A stretch of DNA of 64,000 nucleotides, taken from Actinomycetota bacterium. Lineage in GTDB: Bacteria > Actinomycetota > CADDZG01 > WHSQ01. The position numbers and the translations under genes were made by a program. The notes under the pieces are model-generated. The model saw nothing but the letters and a program-made list of their open reading frames with translations, was not told the DNA's origin and ran no database searches. The stretch is from positions 122,258 through 186,257 of the forward strand of contig WHSQ01000001.1 of the NCBI GenBank assembly GCA_009380005.1, written 5' to 3'. This document shows, piece after piece, positions 43,831 through 53,134 of this stretch. The first letter of the stretch is position 1. Every line of letters starts with the position of its first letter.

Positions 43831-44946
43831 TTGTCCCTGGACCCCCGCAAGCTTCCCGACGACATGCCGGAGCTGATGATCGCCGGGCCCGGCGAGTTGC
43901 ACGAAGAGGACCTCGACATCCTCGGCCGCCAGGTGATCGCCCATTACGGCGACGTCTGGACGCAGCTCCACAATGAGACCGTCGATCTCCTCGGCGGCTT
44001 CCTCGGTTGCGCCGACAAGCCGTACATCCTCCCCGGCAGCGGCACGACCTGTTTGGACGCGGCGATGTTCAACCTCTTCGAGGAAGGTCAGAAGGTCGTG
44101 GTGGCCGCCACCGGCTTCTTCGGCACGCGCCTTACCCAGCTGGCGAAGCAACACCGCCTGGAGATCACCGAGGTGCCGGTCGAGATCGGAGCTCCGGCCG
44201 ACCCCGCCGCGCTGCGGGATGCCGCGAAGAGCGTGAAGGCAGACGCGATCCTCACGGTCCACGTCGAGACCGCGACCGGCGTCCGCCATCCGATCGAAGA
44301 GATAGCCCAGGCCGCGCACGAGGTCGACGCGGTCGTGTTGGTCGACGGGATCGCTTCCGTCGGAGGAGAGCTGCTCGATATCGACCGCACGGGGATCGAC
44401 GCCGTCGTGACCGGCTCGCAGAAGGGCCTCGAGGCGCCACCGGGACTGGGGATCCTCGGTCTGAGCGAACGCGCGCGCGAGCGCGTCGAGGCTCGCTCCG
44501 AACGCCCGGACTCCTGGTACCTCGATCTCAAGGTGTGGGACTGGTACCGAACCGAGTGGGGCTCGTGGCACCCGCACCCCGTGACCATGCCGACGAATCT
44601 CGTGCTGGCGCTGAGCTCCAGCTTGCGCCGGATCATGGAGGTGGGGCTCGAGACCTGGGTCGCACGCCGGGCCGAGCTGGCGAAGAAGTGCCGCGAGGGC
44701 CTGCGCGAGTTGGGACTGGAACCGGTGCCGCAGGCGGGCGCGGAGGCGAATCTCGTCGTCGCGGCGTGGGCCGACGATCCGGCTGCGATCCAGAAGCATC
44801 TGCTGGCGCGATCCGGGATCATGGTCTCCGGGGGTCTGACGCCGACGCTCGGCAAGGCGATCCGGGTCGGCCTGATGGGCCACACCGCCACCGAGGAGAT
44901 GGTCGACCGGGTCCTCGCCGGCGTCCGGGAAGCGCTCGGCCGGTAG
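43831..44946 (+). CDS. class V aminotransferase (alanine--glyoxylate type)
   Basis: A 371-residue PLP enzyme of the alanine/serine-glyoxylate aminotransferase branch. GPGELHEEDLDILGRQVIAHYGD opens the fold, LPGSGTTCLDAAMFNL is the phosphate loop, VLVDGIASVGGELLDID holds the PLP Asp, and Lys198 in TGSQKGLEAPPG is the Schiff-base Lys. TTG start 3 nt after GGAGGACGACG-like RBS. Probable pathway: glyoxylate detoxification or serine metabolism. Confidence 0.9.
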   Translation: MSLDPRKLPDDMPELMIAGPGELHEEDLDILGRQVIAHYGDVWTQLHNETVDLLGGFLGCADKPYILPGSGTTCLDAAMFNLFEEGQKVVVAATGFFGTRLTQLAKQHRLEITEVPVEIGAPADPAALRDAAKSVKADAILTVHVETATGVRHPIEEIAQAAHEVDAVVLVDGIASVGGELLDIDRTGIDAVVTGSQKGLEAPPGLGILGLSERARERVEARSERPDSWYLDLKVWDWYRTEWGSWHPHPVTMPTNLVLALSSSLRRIMEVGLETWVARRAELAKKCREGLRELGLEPVPQAGAEANLVVAAWADDPAAIQKHLLARSGIMVSGGLTPTLGKAIRVGLMGHTATEEMVDRVLAGVREALGR

Positions 44947-45013
44947 GCGAAAGACGCGTTTCTGTCGCACCCGCTTCTTAGGGTGAGCCCGTGAGCCCTG
45001 GAAGGCGCCTTTC

Positions 45014-46117
45014 GTGAGGTTGGTGGTGTTCGCCGACGTCCACCTGGACGCCAGCTTCGCCTGGGCCGGGGCCGACCGCGGGGGCGCCCGCAGGTGGCGG
45101 TCGGACCTGCGCCGGGCCTTGTCGAATATCGTGGAGCTCGCCGTCGATCGCCGGGCCGATGCCCTGCTGTGCGCGGGGGACCTCTACGAACACGACCGCT
45201 TCACGCCCGACACCCAGGCTTTCCTCGCCAAGACCTTCGCCGAAGTTGCGCCGCTCCAAGTCTTCCTGGCGCCGGGCAACCACGATTGGTTCGGTCCCCA
45301 GAGCCTGTACGAGACCGTCGACTGGAGCCACAACGTCCACGTGTTCGGCTCTCCCGACCTCGAGCCCGTCGAGTTGACGGAAGGCCTGACCCTGTGGGGG
45401 AGCGCCCACCTCGGGCCCGCCAACGCCGGCGGGTTCGTGAAGGACCTCCGGGTCGACCGGGACGGCGTGAACCTCGCGCTGTTCCACGGTTCCGAGCTGT
45501 CGTGGCTACACAACGAGGACGGCTCGAAGGTCCCGCATGCGCCGTTCAGGGCGGCAGAGATAGAGGCGTCGGGCCTCGACCATGCGTTCGTGGGTCACCT
45601 GCACACGCCTCGCATGGCGGCGCGGCACACCTACCCCGGCAATCCCAACCCGCTGGCGTTCGGCGAGACGGGGGACCGCGGCGCGGTGATAGCGGACGTC
45701 GGCGATGATGGCTCCATCACCCGCGTCGTTGAATCCGTGGCAGTGACCGAGCTCCACGAGATCGAGGTCGACGTGACCGGTTGCGCGAGCCGCAACGACG
45801 TGGTGGCCGCGGTTCAGCGCGAGCTCCACGGGATCGACGGGTTGGCCCGGGTCGACCTCGTCGGCGAGCTCCAGAGCGAGATCGACCTGCGGGTCGAGGA
45901 CATCCGCTCGGAGATCGAGATCGGGGGCTTGTTGGTTCGGACCGATGGCGCGCGGGTCGCGTACGACTTCGGATCGATCGCGGACGAGCAGACCACCGTC
46001 CGTGGACGCTTCGTGCGCGATGTGCTGGACGCCGATCTGGACGAGGACGAACGCCGCCGGATCCTGATCGCGGGGCTGCGGGCCCTCGACGGACGCAAGG
46101 ACCTGGAGGTCGCCTGA
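45014..46117 (+). CDS. SbcD/Mre11-like DNA repair phosphoesterase
   Basis: A 367-residue protein. The metallophosphoesterase motifs are FADVHLDASF (Asp, His), AGDLYEHDRF, PGNHDWFG, the LFHGSELSW His and VGHLHTPR, all as in SbcD/Mre11. The C-terminal part (about 250-367) would carry the capping domain. It pairs with the ATPase gene that overlaps its stop codon, so they likely form a nuclease-ATPase complex. GTG start with GGAAGG upstream. Confidence 0.9.
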   Translation: MRLVVFADVHLDASFAWAGADRGGARRWRSDLRRALSNIVELAVDRRADALLCAGDLYEHDRFTPDTQAFLAKTFAEVAPLQVFLAPGNHDWFGPQSLYETVDWSHNVHVFGSPDLEPVELTEGLTLWGSAHLGPANAGGFVKDLRVDRDGVNLALFHGSELSWLHNEDGSKVPHAPFRAAEIEASGLDHAFVGHLHTPRMAARHTYPGNPNPLAFGETGDRGAVIADVGDDGSITRVVESVAVTELHEIEVDVTGCASRNDVVAAVQRELHGIDGLARVDLVGELQSEIDLRVEDIRSEIEIGGLLVRTDGARVAYDFGSIADEQTTVRGRFVRDVLDADLDEDERRRILIAGLRALDGRKDLEVA

Positions 46118-48651
46118 TGCGGATACGGAGGGTGATCGCCCCCGCGTTCGGCCCCCTGGTGGACGCCTCGCTGGAGCTTGCGCCCGGCATGAACGTCCTG
46201 CACGGGCCCAACGAGGCCGGCAAGTCGTCGTGGCACGCGGCCTTGTTCACCGGCATCTGCGGGCTGCAGCGCGGCGCGGCGCGCCGCAACGAGAAGCGCT
46301 GGTTCACCGACGCGCACAAGCCGTGGGACCGCGATGGTTGGGTGGTGGGGGCCGAGATCGAGCTCGCCGATGGTCGCATCGTCGAGCTGCGCCACGACCT
46401 CGACGGAAGCGTCGACTGCACCGCGAAGGACGTGACGCTGGGGCGCGACTACGCGAACGAGATCATGTTCGAGGGATCGCCCGACGGATCCGTGTGGTTG
46501 GGGCTCAACCGGCGCTCTTTCCCGGTCACGGCCTGCGTGCGCCAGGCCGAGCTCCTGAGCGTGGTGGAGGATCCCGATCTGTTGCAGGAGCACCTCCAGC
46601 GGGCCGCGGCGACGGGCGGCACGGATTCGACGGCGGCCAAGGCCCTCTCGACCATAGAGGCGTACCTGCGCGATCACGTGGGCCTCGACCGCGCCAATTC
46701 GACCAAGCCACTCCGGCGCGCGATCGAACGCCTCCGCGCCGCCGAGAACGGACTCGACGAGGCAACGTACGAGCACGAGGCTTACATCGAGCTGCTGGCG
46801 CGCGCCGAAGCGCTCGACCGCAGCGCGACGGAGGCGGCGAACCTGCTGCGGGTGGTCGAAGCCGCGTGGGCGCTGGAGAAGGCGCGCCGGTGGGAGAAGC
46901 GTCTCGACAAGGCGCGCCAGCTCGCATCCCTGTACCCGACGGCGCCCCCCAGTCCGGTCGAGGACGATTCGCTCGCTCGCGAGGTCGCCGGCGCGCTCGA
47001 AGCGTGGGAGTCGGCGCCGGACGGCGGGGAGCTCATCGGACCGAGCCCGGCCGAGCTCCAGGCCCAGATCGACGCCCTGCCGGAGATGCCGGATGGCGAC
47101 CTCGAGCCCGATCCGCGCGTGGTTCGGGCCCGCGACGAGGTGGTCCTGGCGGGACGGGAGATCGAACGGGTCGCGGCGCAGGAGCCCGCCGCGCCGGAGG
47201 CGGGGTCTCCGCCGCTTCCATCGGCTCGGACCCGATCCCGCGTCGCCGCCCCGATGGTGTCCGCCGCCCTTCTGATCGGCACCGGCGGGATCGCCCTGAG
47301 CGCCGGGGCGATCGCAGTGGGCAGCGTCCTCCTGGCCCTCGGCGCGGTCGCGCTCGGGCTGGGCCTGTGGCGGACCTTCGGCCCCGCCTCCATCCGTACC
47401 CCGGCCGAAGAGCGCGACCGGATCGAACGGGCCCGCCGTGCGCGGAGCTTCTGGGAGACGGAGATGGCGCGGCTGCGCGCCGAGGAAGTGCGTCTGCGGG
47501 CCGCGGCCGAGTCGTCGCTCGGCGATAAGGACGTCGAGGTCGGCGCCGACATCGTCGCGACCGTTGGGAGGTACGAGATCGCATGTCGGAAGCGATCAGC
47601 CCAGGCGGCCGAGGCGCGTCAGCGCGAGCCGCTCGTCCGTCAGCTCGAGGTTCAGCGCCGGGCGGAGCTCGCGGTGCGCGCCGACGCACAGCGGCGCGCG
47701 GATGCGCTCGCGAAGCTCACCGCCGTGGCCGCGCGCTGCGGGATCGGCGGCGGAACGGCGGAGCCGGATGAGCTCGTAGCGCGGCTGCGCCGGTGGGAGG
47801 TGGATCGAGCCGACGCGCTGACAGCTCGGGCCGCTGCCTGGGAGGAATTCGGCCACCTCCGGCGCCTGCTGGACGGGATGACCCTGGAGGAGCTGGAGCA
47901 ACAGGTCGGGGATCGCTCGCGCGCCGCGGCAGAGCTCGCGGCCGGCCTCGACCCTTACGAGCTCGGGACGGTCGAGCTTCGGTCCGACGTTAAGGATCAG
48001 ATCGCGTTGCTGCGCGCGACGGCCGCGGATCACCGCCGGCGTGGGGACACCGCACGTGGTGAGGCCGACCAGGCGCGCAAGAGCCTTCCGAGCGTGGCCG
48101 AAGCCGAAGAAGAGGTGGCGGCGGCCCGGACCGAGCTCGAGCGCGTGCGGCGCCTGCTGGCGATACTGGAGGCGACGCGTGAGTTCCTCGAAGAGGCGCA
48201 GGACAGCGTGCACCGCGACATCGCTCCGCAGCTCGCCGCGTCCGTGCGCGAGTGGCTGCCGGCGATCACGGAGGGGCGCTATACCGACGTCCGCGTCGAT
48301 CCGGAGAACCTCTACGTCGAGGTGCTCGACCGTAGGGGTGTGTGGCGGGACGCGATCCTGCTCTCGCACGGGACCAAGGAGCAGATCTACCTGTTGCTCC
48401 GGGTGGGACTGGCCGAGCACCTGACGAAGCCCGGCGAGATCGCGCCGCTGATCCTCGATGACGTAACGGTGCAGTTCGATTCTCGCCGCAAGGAAGCCGT
48501 GCTTGCGATGCTGCATCGGCTCTCGGCCCGGCACCAGATCATCCTGTTCACCCAGGAGGACGAGGTCTGGCGGTGGGCCGCCGCGAACCTCGCCGAGCCG
48601 GGCGATCGTCTGACCCGGCTCGAAGAAGCCGGTCGTCCCAACGCGGCGTAG
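46117..48651 (+). CDS. YhaN/SbcC-like ATPase with membrane hairpin
   Basis: An 844-residue SMC-like AAA ATPase of the YhaN/RecF-SbcC type. Walker A GPNEAGKSSW (30-39), signature LSHGTKEQIYLLLRVGLAE and Walker B APLILDDVTVQFD at the C-terminus form the head domain. Between are two long coiled-coil arms with a strongly hydrophobic stretch of two segments at residues about 378-418. SbcC itself lacks such a stretch but the YhaN branch often has it. ATG overlaps the SbcD stop by 1 nt. Confidence 0.88.
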   Translation: MRIRRVIAPAFGPLVDASLELAPGMNVLHGPNEAGKSSWHAALFTGICGLQRGAARRNEKRWFTDAHKPWDRDGWVVGAEIELADGRIVELRHDLDGSVDCTAKDVTLGRDYANEIMFEGSPDGSVWLGLNRRSFPVTACVRQAELLSVVEDPDLLQEHLQRAAATGGTDSTAAKALSTIEAYLRDHVGLDRANSTKPLRRAIERLRAAENGLDEATYEHEAYIELLARAEALDRSATEAANLLRVVEAAWALEKARRWEKRLDKARQLASLYPTAPPSPVEDDSLAREVAGALEAWESAPDGGELIGPSPAELQAQIDALPEMPDGDLEPDPRVVRARDEVVLAGREIERVAAQEPAAPEAGSPPLPSARTRSRVAAPMVSAALLIGTGGIALSAGAIAVGSVLLALGAVALGLGLWRTFGPASIRTPAEERDRIERARRARSFWETEMARLRAEEVRLRAAAESSLGDKDVEVGADIVATVGRYEIACRKRSAQAAEARQREPLVRQLEVQRRAELAVRADAQRRADALAKLTAVAARCGIGGGTAEPDELVARLRRWEVDRADALTARAAAWEEFGHLRRLLDGMTLEELEQQVGDRSRAAAELAAGLDPYELGTVELRSDVKDQIALLRATAADHRRRGDTARGEADQARKSLPSVAEAEEEVAAARTELERVRRLLAILEATREFLEEAQDSVHRDIAPQLAASVREWLPAITEGRYTDVRVDPENLYVEVLDRRGVWRDAILLSHGTKEQIYLLLRVGLAEHLTKPGEIAPLILDDVTVQFDSRRKEAVLAMLHRLSARHQIILFTQEDEVWRWAAANLAEPGDRLTRLEEAGRPNAA

Positions 48652-48706
48652 GTCCCCGAAGCGGCCGGCGCCGCTGTATGGGATGCGGCTCGGGTACGCT
48701 CGTTCC

Positions 48707-49375
48707 ATGAACCAGAAGCTGTTTGGATCTCGGCGCGACCGCCTGGGGGACGCAACCGTGGTGGCCATCTTCCGGATGGATAACCCCGAGCACGCCGTCG
48801 AAGGCATCTCCGCCGCGGTGCGGGGAGGTTTCGAGGCCGTGGAGATCACGATGAACACTCCCGACGCGACCGATGCGCTCGCCGAAGTCGCCGGCCGGGT
48901 GGATGCCATCGTGGGAGCAGGGACGATCCTCGGGCCCGAGATGGTCAAGGAGGCGTACGACGCGGGGGCCGAGTTCATAGTGACGCCGGTCGTAGTGCCC
49001 GAGATCGTCGAAGCTGCCCACGAGCTGTCGCTACCCGTCGCCCTCGGAGCATCGACCCCGACGGAGATATTCGCCGCCCGCAACGCCGGCGCCGACTGGG
49101 TGAAAGTGTTCCCGGCCGAGAGCCTCGGTGGACCGAGCTACATCGAACAGATCCTCGGCCCCCTCGACGGCACTCCCATCCTGTGCACGGGTGGTCTGAC
49201 CGCAGAGAACTACCTCGGTTACCTCGATGTGGGGGCCGAGCTCGTCGGTTTCGCGAACGCGGTATTCAACGCGGATCTAGCGTCCGATGGGAACTACGAG
49301 GAGTTCGAACGTCGCTCGATCGAGGTGCATCGCCGGCTGGACGCCTACCTGACGGAGCGAGAGGACCAGGGCTAG
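48707..49375 (+). CDS. eda: KDPG/KHG aldolase
   Basis: A 222-residue TIM-barrel aldolase of the Entner-Doudoroff pathway, splitting 2-keto-3-deoxy-6-phosphogluconate into pyruvate and glyceraldehyde 3-phosphate. Glu46 (AVEITMNTP) and Schiff-base Lys133 (DWVKVFPAESLGG) are present, as is GAGTIL. ATG 48707 is chosen for family-like length. No edd or glucose genes are near. Overlaps the WS/DGAT gene by 4 nt in the convergent direction. Confidence 0.9.
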   Translation: MNQKLFGSRRDRLGDATVVAIFRMDNPEHAVEGISAAVRGGFEAVEITMNTPDATDALAEVAGRVDAIVGAGTILGPEMVKEAYDAGAEFIVTPVVVPEIVEAAHELSLPVALGASTPTEIFAARNAGADWVKVFPAESLGGPSYIEQILGPLDGTPILCTGGLTAENYLGYLDVGAELVGFANAVFNADLASDGNYEEFERRSIEVHRRLDAYLTEREDQG

Positions 49376-50754
49376 GGCACCAGCGAGACCAGCTCGGCCA
49401 CCGACTTCTCTATGCCCTCGGCCAGCACCGCGACGTCCGGCGCCGTGTCGTAGTCGCCATGGATACCGAAGCCGATCTGTCCGTTGTAGGACAGGAGCGC
49501 GATCCCAACGGTGGTGTTCTCCGCGAGCGGTACGACGGGATACACCTCTTCCATCTCTCGACCCATGGTGTACAGCGGGAACTGAGGGCCCGGCACGTTC
49601 GTGATGACGAGGTTGAACGCTCGCTGACGTGCGACCAGACGGGATGCCTGAGCGACGATCGTCGGCGGTGCCCATTCCCCGAGTGAGGTGAGAACCTGTG
49701 CGCCCACCGCCTGTCCCGAGCTCTTCAGGCCGTCCATGCGCTCGGTGATGACCTCGAGCCGGCGGATGGGATCGGTTTCCCACACCGGTAGGGGGGCCCA
49801 CATCGACGCAACCTGATTGCCCAGCGAACCCCGTCTCTCGTCGGTGCGGACCGATACCGGGACCATCGCACGGATGTCCAAGCCCTCGACGCGCTCGCCT
49901 CGTCCGATCAGTAGCCGGCGCAGGCCACCCGTGCACGCGGCCAGCACGACGTCGTTCACCGTCCCGCCGAAGTGGTTCTTCACGCGCTTGAAGTCCTCGA
50001 GCCCGGCGATGATCGTCTCGAACCGGCGGTGCGGACCGATCGCCTGGTTCAACGACGACGGCGGAGCGAAGTCCAGCGAGCCTCCAACGAACTCCCCGAG
50101 CGCCTTCAAGGCCTCGATCAAGCGATTGGGCGCTTTCGCCGGGTCCATCAGCATGGACTGCATCGTGCGGAGAGCTTCGGCGGGTGATGTCAGACGTTCG
50201 CGCAGTGCGTCGAGCAGCAGCTGATCCGCAGTGGGCTCGGGCTCCGGCATCCAGTGCTTGAACTCGATCTCTTGCGGCTCCGGCGTGAGATCGAGGAGGA
50301 CCGACATGATGTCGGCGCCGGACACGCCGTCGACCAGACAGTGATGGGTCTTGGAGATGAGAGCGAAGCGATCGTCCGCGAGGCCCTCGGCGAACCAGAT
50401 CTCCCACAGCGGTTTGTCGCGATCGAGTTGCTGCGACATGATCCGCGCGGTTAGGCGGTTCAGCTTCGTGCGGTCCCCCGGAGCCGGCAGGGCGGTGTGC
50501 CGGACGTGGTACTCGATGTTGAAGTGCGTGTCGTCCACCCACACGGGACGCCCCACCCCGAGAGGCACGGTCATCAGTTTCTGCCGGAAGCGAGGCACCA
50601 TCTGGAGACGCCGCCGGACGTTGTCGAGGAAGCCCTCGTAGTCCGGCGGAGGTCCCTCGAAGATGGCGGTCCCGCCCACGTGCATATGCGAGTCCGGTCC
50701 CTCCAGGTGCAGGAACAGCTCGTCGAGGACCGTCAAGCGTTCGTATCGCCCCAT
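49372..50754 (-). CDS. WS/DGAT wax ester synthase/acyltransferase
   Basis: A 460-residue acyltransferase. HHCLVDG gives the catalytic HHxxxDG motif (His137, His138, Asp142, Gly143), and the PLWEIWFAEGL and NLVITNVPGPQFPLY segments are typical. It esterifies fatty acyl-CoA to alcohols or diacylglycerol, making storage lipids. The ATG at 50754 fits the family start MGRYERLTVLDELFLHLE; the long upstream frame is antisense. Divergent to the methyltransferase gene. Confidence 0.93.
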   Translation of the reverse strand: MGRYERLTVLDELFLHLEGPDSHMHVGGTAIFEGPPPDYEGFLDNVRRRLQMVPRFRQKLMTVPLGVGRPVWVDDTHFNIEYHVRHTALPAPGDRTKLNRLTARIMSQQLDRDKPLWEIWFAEGLADDRFALISKTHHCLVDGVSGADIMSVLLDLTPEPQEIEFKHWMPEPEPTADQLLLDALRERLTSPAEALRTMQSMLMDPAKAPNRLIEALKALGEFVGGSLDFAPPSSLNQAIGPHRRFETIIAGLEDFKRVKNHFGGTVNDVVLAACTGGLRRLLIGRGERVEGLDIRAMVPVSVRTDERRGSLGNQVASMWAPLPVWETDPIRRLEVITERMDGLKSSGQAVGAQVLTSLGEWAPPTIVAQASRLVARQRAFNLVITNVPGPQFPLYTMGREMEEVYPVVPLAENTTVGIALLSYNGQIGFGIHGDYDTAPDVAVLAEGIEKSVAELVSLVP

Positions 50755-50790
50755 CGTCGCATCGTAACGGGCGGCGATACGCTGGGTCCG

Positions 50791-51414
50791 ATGCCACGCA
50801 CGCAGGAAGCCTTGGCTCGGCTGGTCTCCCGCGAGGGGGTGTCGGATCGGATCGTCGCTGCGTTCCGAGAGGTGGACCGCCAGGGGTTCGTTCCCGACGA
50901 TCAACGCTCGATAGCGTACGAGGACCGTCCGGTCCGTTTGCCCAAGGAACAGACCACGAGTCAGCCGAGCCTCATCGCCCGCATGATCGACGCGGTCGAA
51001 CCGAAGTCCTCGGATCGAGCGCTGGAGGTGGGCACCGGATTCGGTTTCCAGACCGCGTTGCTCGCTCGCCTCGTGGACCGCGTCTTCTCCATCGATCGCC
51101 ACGAGGAGCTGGTCCAAGGGGCGCGGGCTAACCTGGAGCGGGCCGGCATCGAGGGGGTCGAGGTCGTCGTGGGGGATGGATGGAAGGGCGTGCCCGAGCA
51201 CGCTCCGTTCGACGTGATCATCGTCTCCGCATCGGCCAGTGATTTCCCAGACGATCTTGGCGACCAGCTCAACGAGGATGGAAGGATGGTGATCCCCCTC
51301 GCCGGATCCTTCGGGGACGCTGTGATGACCTTCGTCAAACGCGATGGAACCGTTCAACGGGGCCATCTCGTGACGCCGGCTCGGTTCGTGCCCCTCGTCA
51401 AGGGAACCGGTTGA
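50791..51414 (+). CDS. protein-L-isoaspartate O-methyltransferase
   Basis: A 207-residue SAM methyltransferase: ALEVGTGFGFQTALLARLV is the SAM loop, with AYEDRPVRLPKEQTTSQPSLIARMIDA and the GDGWKGVPEHAPFDVIIVSAS segment typical of PCMT, which repairs isoaspartyl residues in aged proteins. Its stop overlaps the start of the next gene by 4 nt (TTGA). Confidence 0.9.
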   Translation: MPRTQEALARLVSREGVSDRIVAAFREVDRQGFVPDDQRSIAYEDRPVRLPKEQTTSQPSLIARMIDAVEPKSSDRALEVGTGFGFQTALLARLVDRVFSIDRHEELVQGARANLERAGIEGVEVVVGDGWKGVPEHAPFDVIIVSASASDFPDDLGDQLNEDGRMVIPLAGSFGDAVMTFVKRDGTVQRGHLVTPARFVPLVKGTG

Positions 51415-52346
51415 GCCGGCTCGTCGCTCTGTCCGGCCCTCGGCGCGCGACCGCGATCACATACGCGATCGCCCTGGTCCTGGTCGCGTGCTCGGCTCCC
51501 GTCGAGCACGGCGACGGACGCGAGGTCGGCCCCACGAAGGTCCTCCCCGACGCGATGCGGGACCTGGAGGGGATGTCGTTCGCGGCGGGTTCCGGCGGTC
51601 CGATGCTGACCTTCGCCGTGATCGGCGACTTCGGCACGGGCGAGCGCGCCCAACGCCGGGTGGCAAGGCGCATGTGCCGCTGGCGCGCGTCGAACCCTTA
51701 TGACCTCGTCGTAACTACCGGAGACAACATCTATCCCGACGGCCGCCGGTCTTACTTCGGACCCAGGTTCTTCGACCCGTACTCATGTCTCCTGGGCCAC
51801 GGGGCGCGGTTCCGAGCGACGCTCGGCAATCACGACGTGATGACCGATAACGGCAGCCCAGAGATCGACGAACCGGCTTTCGGGATGCCCCGGCGCAACT
51901 ACGTGTTCCGGCGTGGTGGCGTTCGCTTCGTGATGGTGAATTCGAACCGCTTGCGTCTCGGCTGGCTGGCGAAGGCGCTCGAACCACAGGATGGCGATAT
52001 CTATACGGTCGTCGCGATGCATCATCCGGTGTTCTCGCCGGGAACGCACGGTTCGACGCCGGGGTTCCGTCCCGATCTCCCGCGGTTGTTCCGCGCCGCG
52101 GGTGTCGACCTCGTGCTCGCGGGACACGACCATCTGTATTCGGTCACGAAGTCGCTCCGCGGCATCCGCTACGTCGTGACGGGAGGGGGCGGAGCGCCTA
52201 CGTATCCCTGCCGCGACAAGTGGTTCGTCGACGTCTGCCGCGAGCGCCGGCACTTCCTCTACGTGACCGTCACGTCGGAACGCATGCGGGTACGGGCGAT
52301 CCCACCGACCGGCGAGCCCTTCGATCGCTTCCGCGTGGCGGGATGA
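51411..52346 (+). CDS. lipoprotein metallophosphoesterase
   Basis: A 311-residue lipoprotein: basic N-terminus, helix and lipobox LVAC with lipidated Cys27. The purple acid phosphatase-like domain shows FAVIGDFGTGERAQ, TTGDNIYPDG, ATLGNHDVM, VAMHHPVFSPG and LAGHDHLYS, matching the five metal motifs of calcineurin-like enzymes. It hydrolyses an extracellular phosphoester. TTG start coupled to PCMT. Confidence 0.88.
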   Translation: MSRLVALSGPRRATAITYAIALVLVACSAPVEHGDGREVGPTKVLPDAMRDLEGMSFAAGSGGPMLTFAVIGDFGTGERAQRRVARRMCRWRASNPYDLVVTTGDNIYPDGRRSYFGPRFFDPYSCLLGHGARFRATLGNHDVMTDNGSPEIDEPAFGMPRRNYVFRRGGVRFVMVNSNRLRLGWLAKALEPQDGDIYTVVAMHHPVFSPGTHGSTPGFRPDLPRLFRAAGVDLVLAGHDHLYSVTKSLRGIRYVVTGGGGAPTYPCRDKWFVDVCRERRHFLYVTVTSERMRVRAIPPTGEPFDRFRVAG

Positions 52347-52356
52347 CTTCCAGAGC

Positions 52357-52539
52357 TCAGTTGGTGCCGGCGACGCCCATCACGTAGTCGTCGGCCAGTT
52401 CCGCCAGCTCGCCGACGACGTCCGCCGCCGCCGCGTAACCGTCACGTTCGAGTCGATCTCGGAGTCCGACCAGCGTCCCCGCGAGCAGAACGATGATGAG
52501 GTCGCCGAGGTCGGGAGTCTCGTTCGGCATACGCATCAT
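52357..52539 (-). CDS. small helical hypothetical protein (60 aa)
   Basis: A 60-residue acidic protein, helical, with the DLIIVLLAGTLVGLRDRLERDGY segment that could be a short membrane helix. The ATG at 52539 overlaps the stop codon of the zinc-finger gene by 4 nt; another in-frame ATG (52536) is close to GAGGG. No family is known; co-translation suggests a shared role with its neighbour. Confidence 0.6.
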   Translation of the reverse strand: MMRMPNETPDLGDLIIVLLAGTLVGLRDRLERDGYAAAADVVGELAELADDYVMGVAGTN

Positions 52540-52706
52540 CGACCCTCGGCCCCCTTGCCCCTCATGATCTCGGGGTGCTTGGCCCAGTAGTGCCGGCGGC
52601 TGGCCGAGCCGGTCGACCAGCCTCGGGGCATGCGGACCTTCTTGCCGCACGCGTTGCAGAAGAACGATCGCTTGGGTTGATCGTCCGAGGTCTTGCGGGT
52701 GGGCAT
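52536..52706 (-). CDS. small zinc-finger-like protein
   Basis: A 56-residue protein with C-x2-C-x18-H-x4-H (Cys17, Cys20, His39, His44), a likely single zinc finger or knuckle, flanked by Lys/Arg. GGGAGGAG is just upstream of ATG 52706. The pattern resembles small bacterial C2H2-like nucleic-acid-binding proteins. It overlaps the following gene by 4 nt. Confidence 0.6.
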   Translation of the reverse strand: MPTRKTSDDQPKRSFFCNACGKKVRMPRGWSTGSASRRHYWAKHPEIMRGKGAEGR

Positions 52707-52874
52707 GTCTCCTCCCATCCGGCCTCCTGGAGTGCGTGGATGCGAGGTTAGGTGGGGGGTGCGACAAGGATCGGCCGTTTCCCCTCGGAGGGCCGCGGGT
52801 ACGTATGGCAGACACTGGGCGATAGCGATGACGGCTGCGCTCACCGAGCGTTCGGCGTCACGAGAGGAGGACCC

Positions 52875-53054
52875 GTGGCAGATCTAGAGGACGTCAAGGG
52901 CAGGGTGAAGGAAGCGGCAGGCTCGTTGTTCGGCGACAAGTCGAAGAAGAACGAGGGCCGCGCTCAGCAAGCGAAGGCCGACGCGCAGGAGAAGGCCGCC
53001 GAATCGCAGCAGAAGGCTGCGGAGGCGGAAGCGGTCCAGCGCCGGAGCCAGTAA
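52875..53054 (+). CDS. CsbD-like stress protein
   Basis: A 59-residue hydrophilic protein opening ADLEDVKGRVKEAAGSL, the CsbD signature, with a Gln/Ala/Lys-rich helical tail. GTG start preceded by GAGGAGG. CsbD in Bacillus belongs to the general stress regulon. It is divergent to the zinc-finger gene. Confidence 0.85.
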   Translation: MADLEDVKGRVKEAAGSLFGDKSKKNEGRAQQAKADAQEKAAESQQKAAEAEAVQRRSQ

Positions 53055-53134
53055 CGACACCTGATCCGAGGCGGGGGTGAGCGAGGGGCTCGCCTCCGCT
53101 TCTGCGCGTCCGGGACCCTGATATAACGCCGGAC

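Noticed and set aside
49372..51366. A 664-residue extension of the WS/DGAT gene into the methyltransferase region
   Set aside because: The family start at 50754 fits exactly; the upstream residues are antisense to the PCMT gene.
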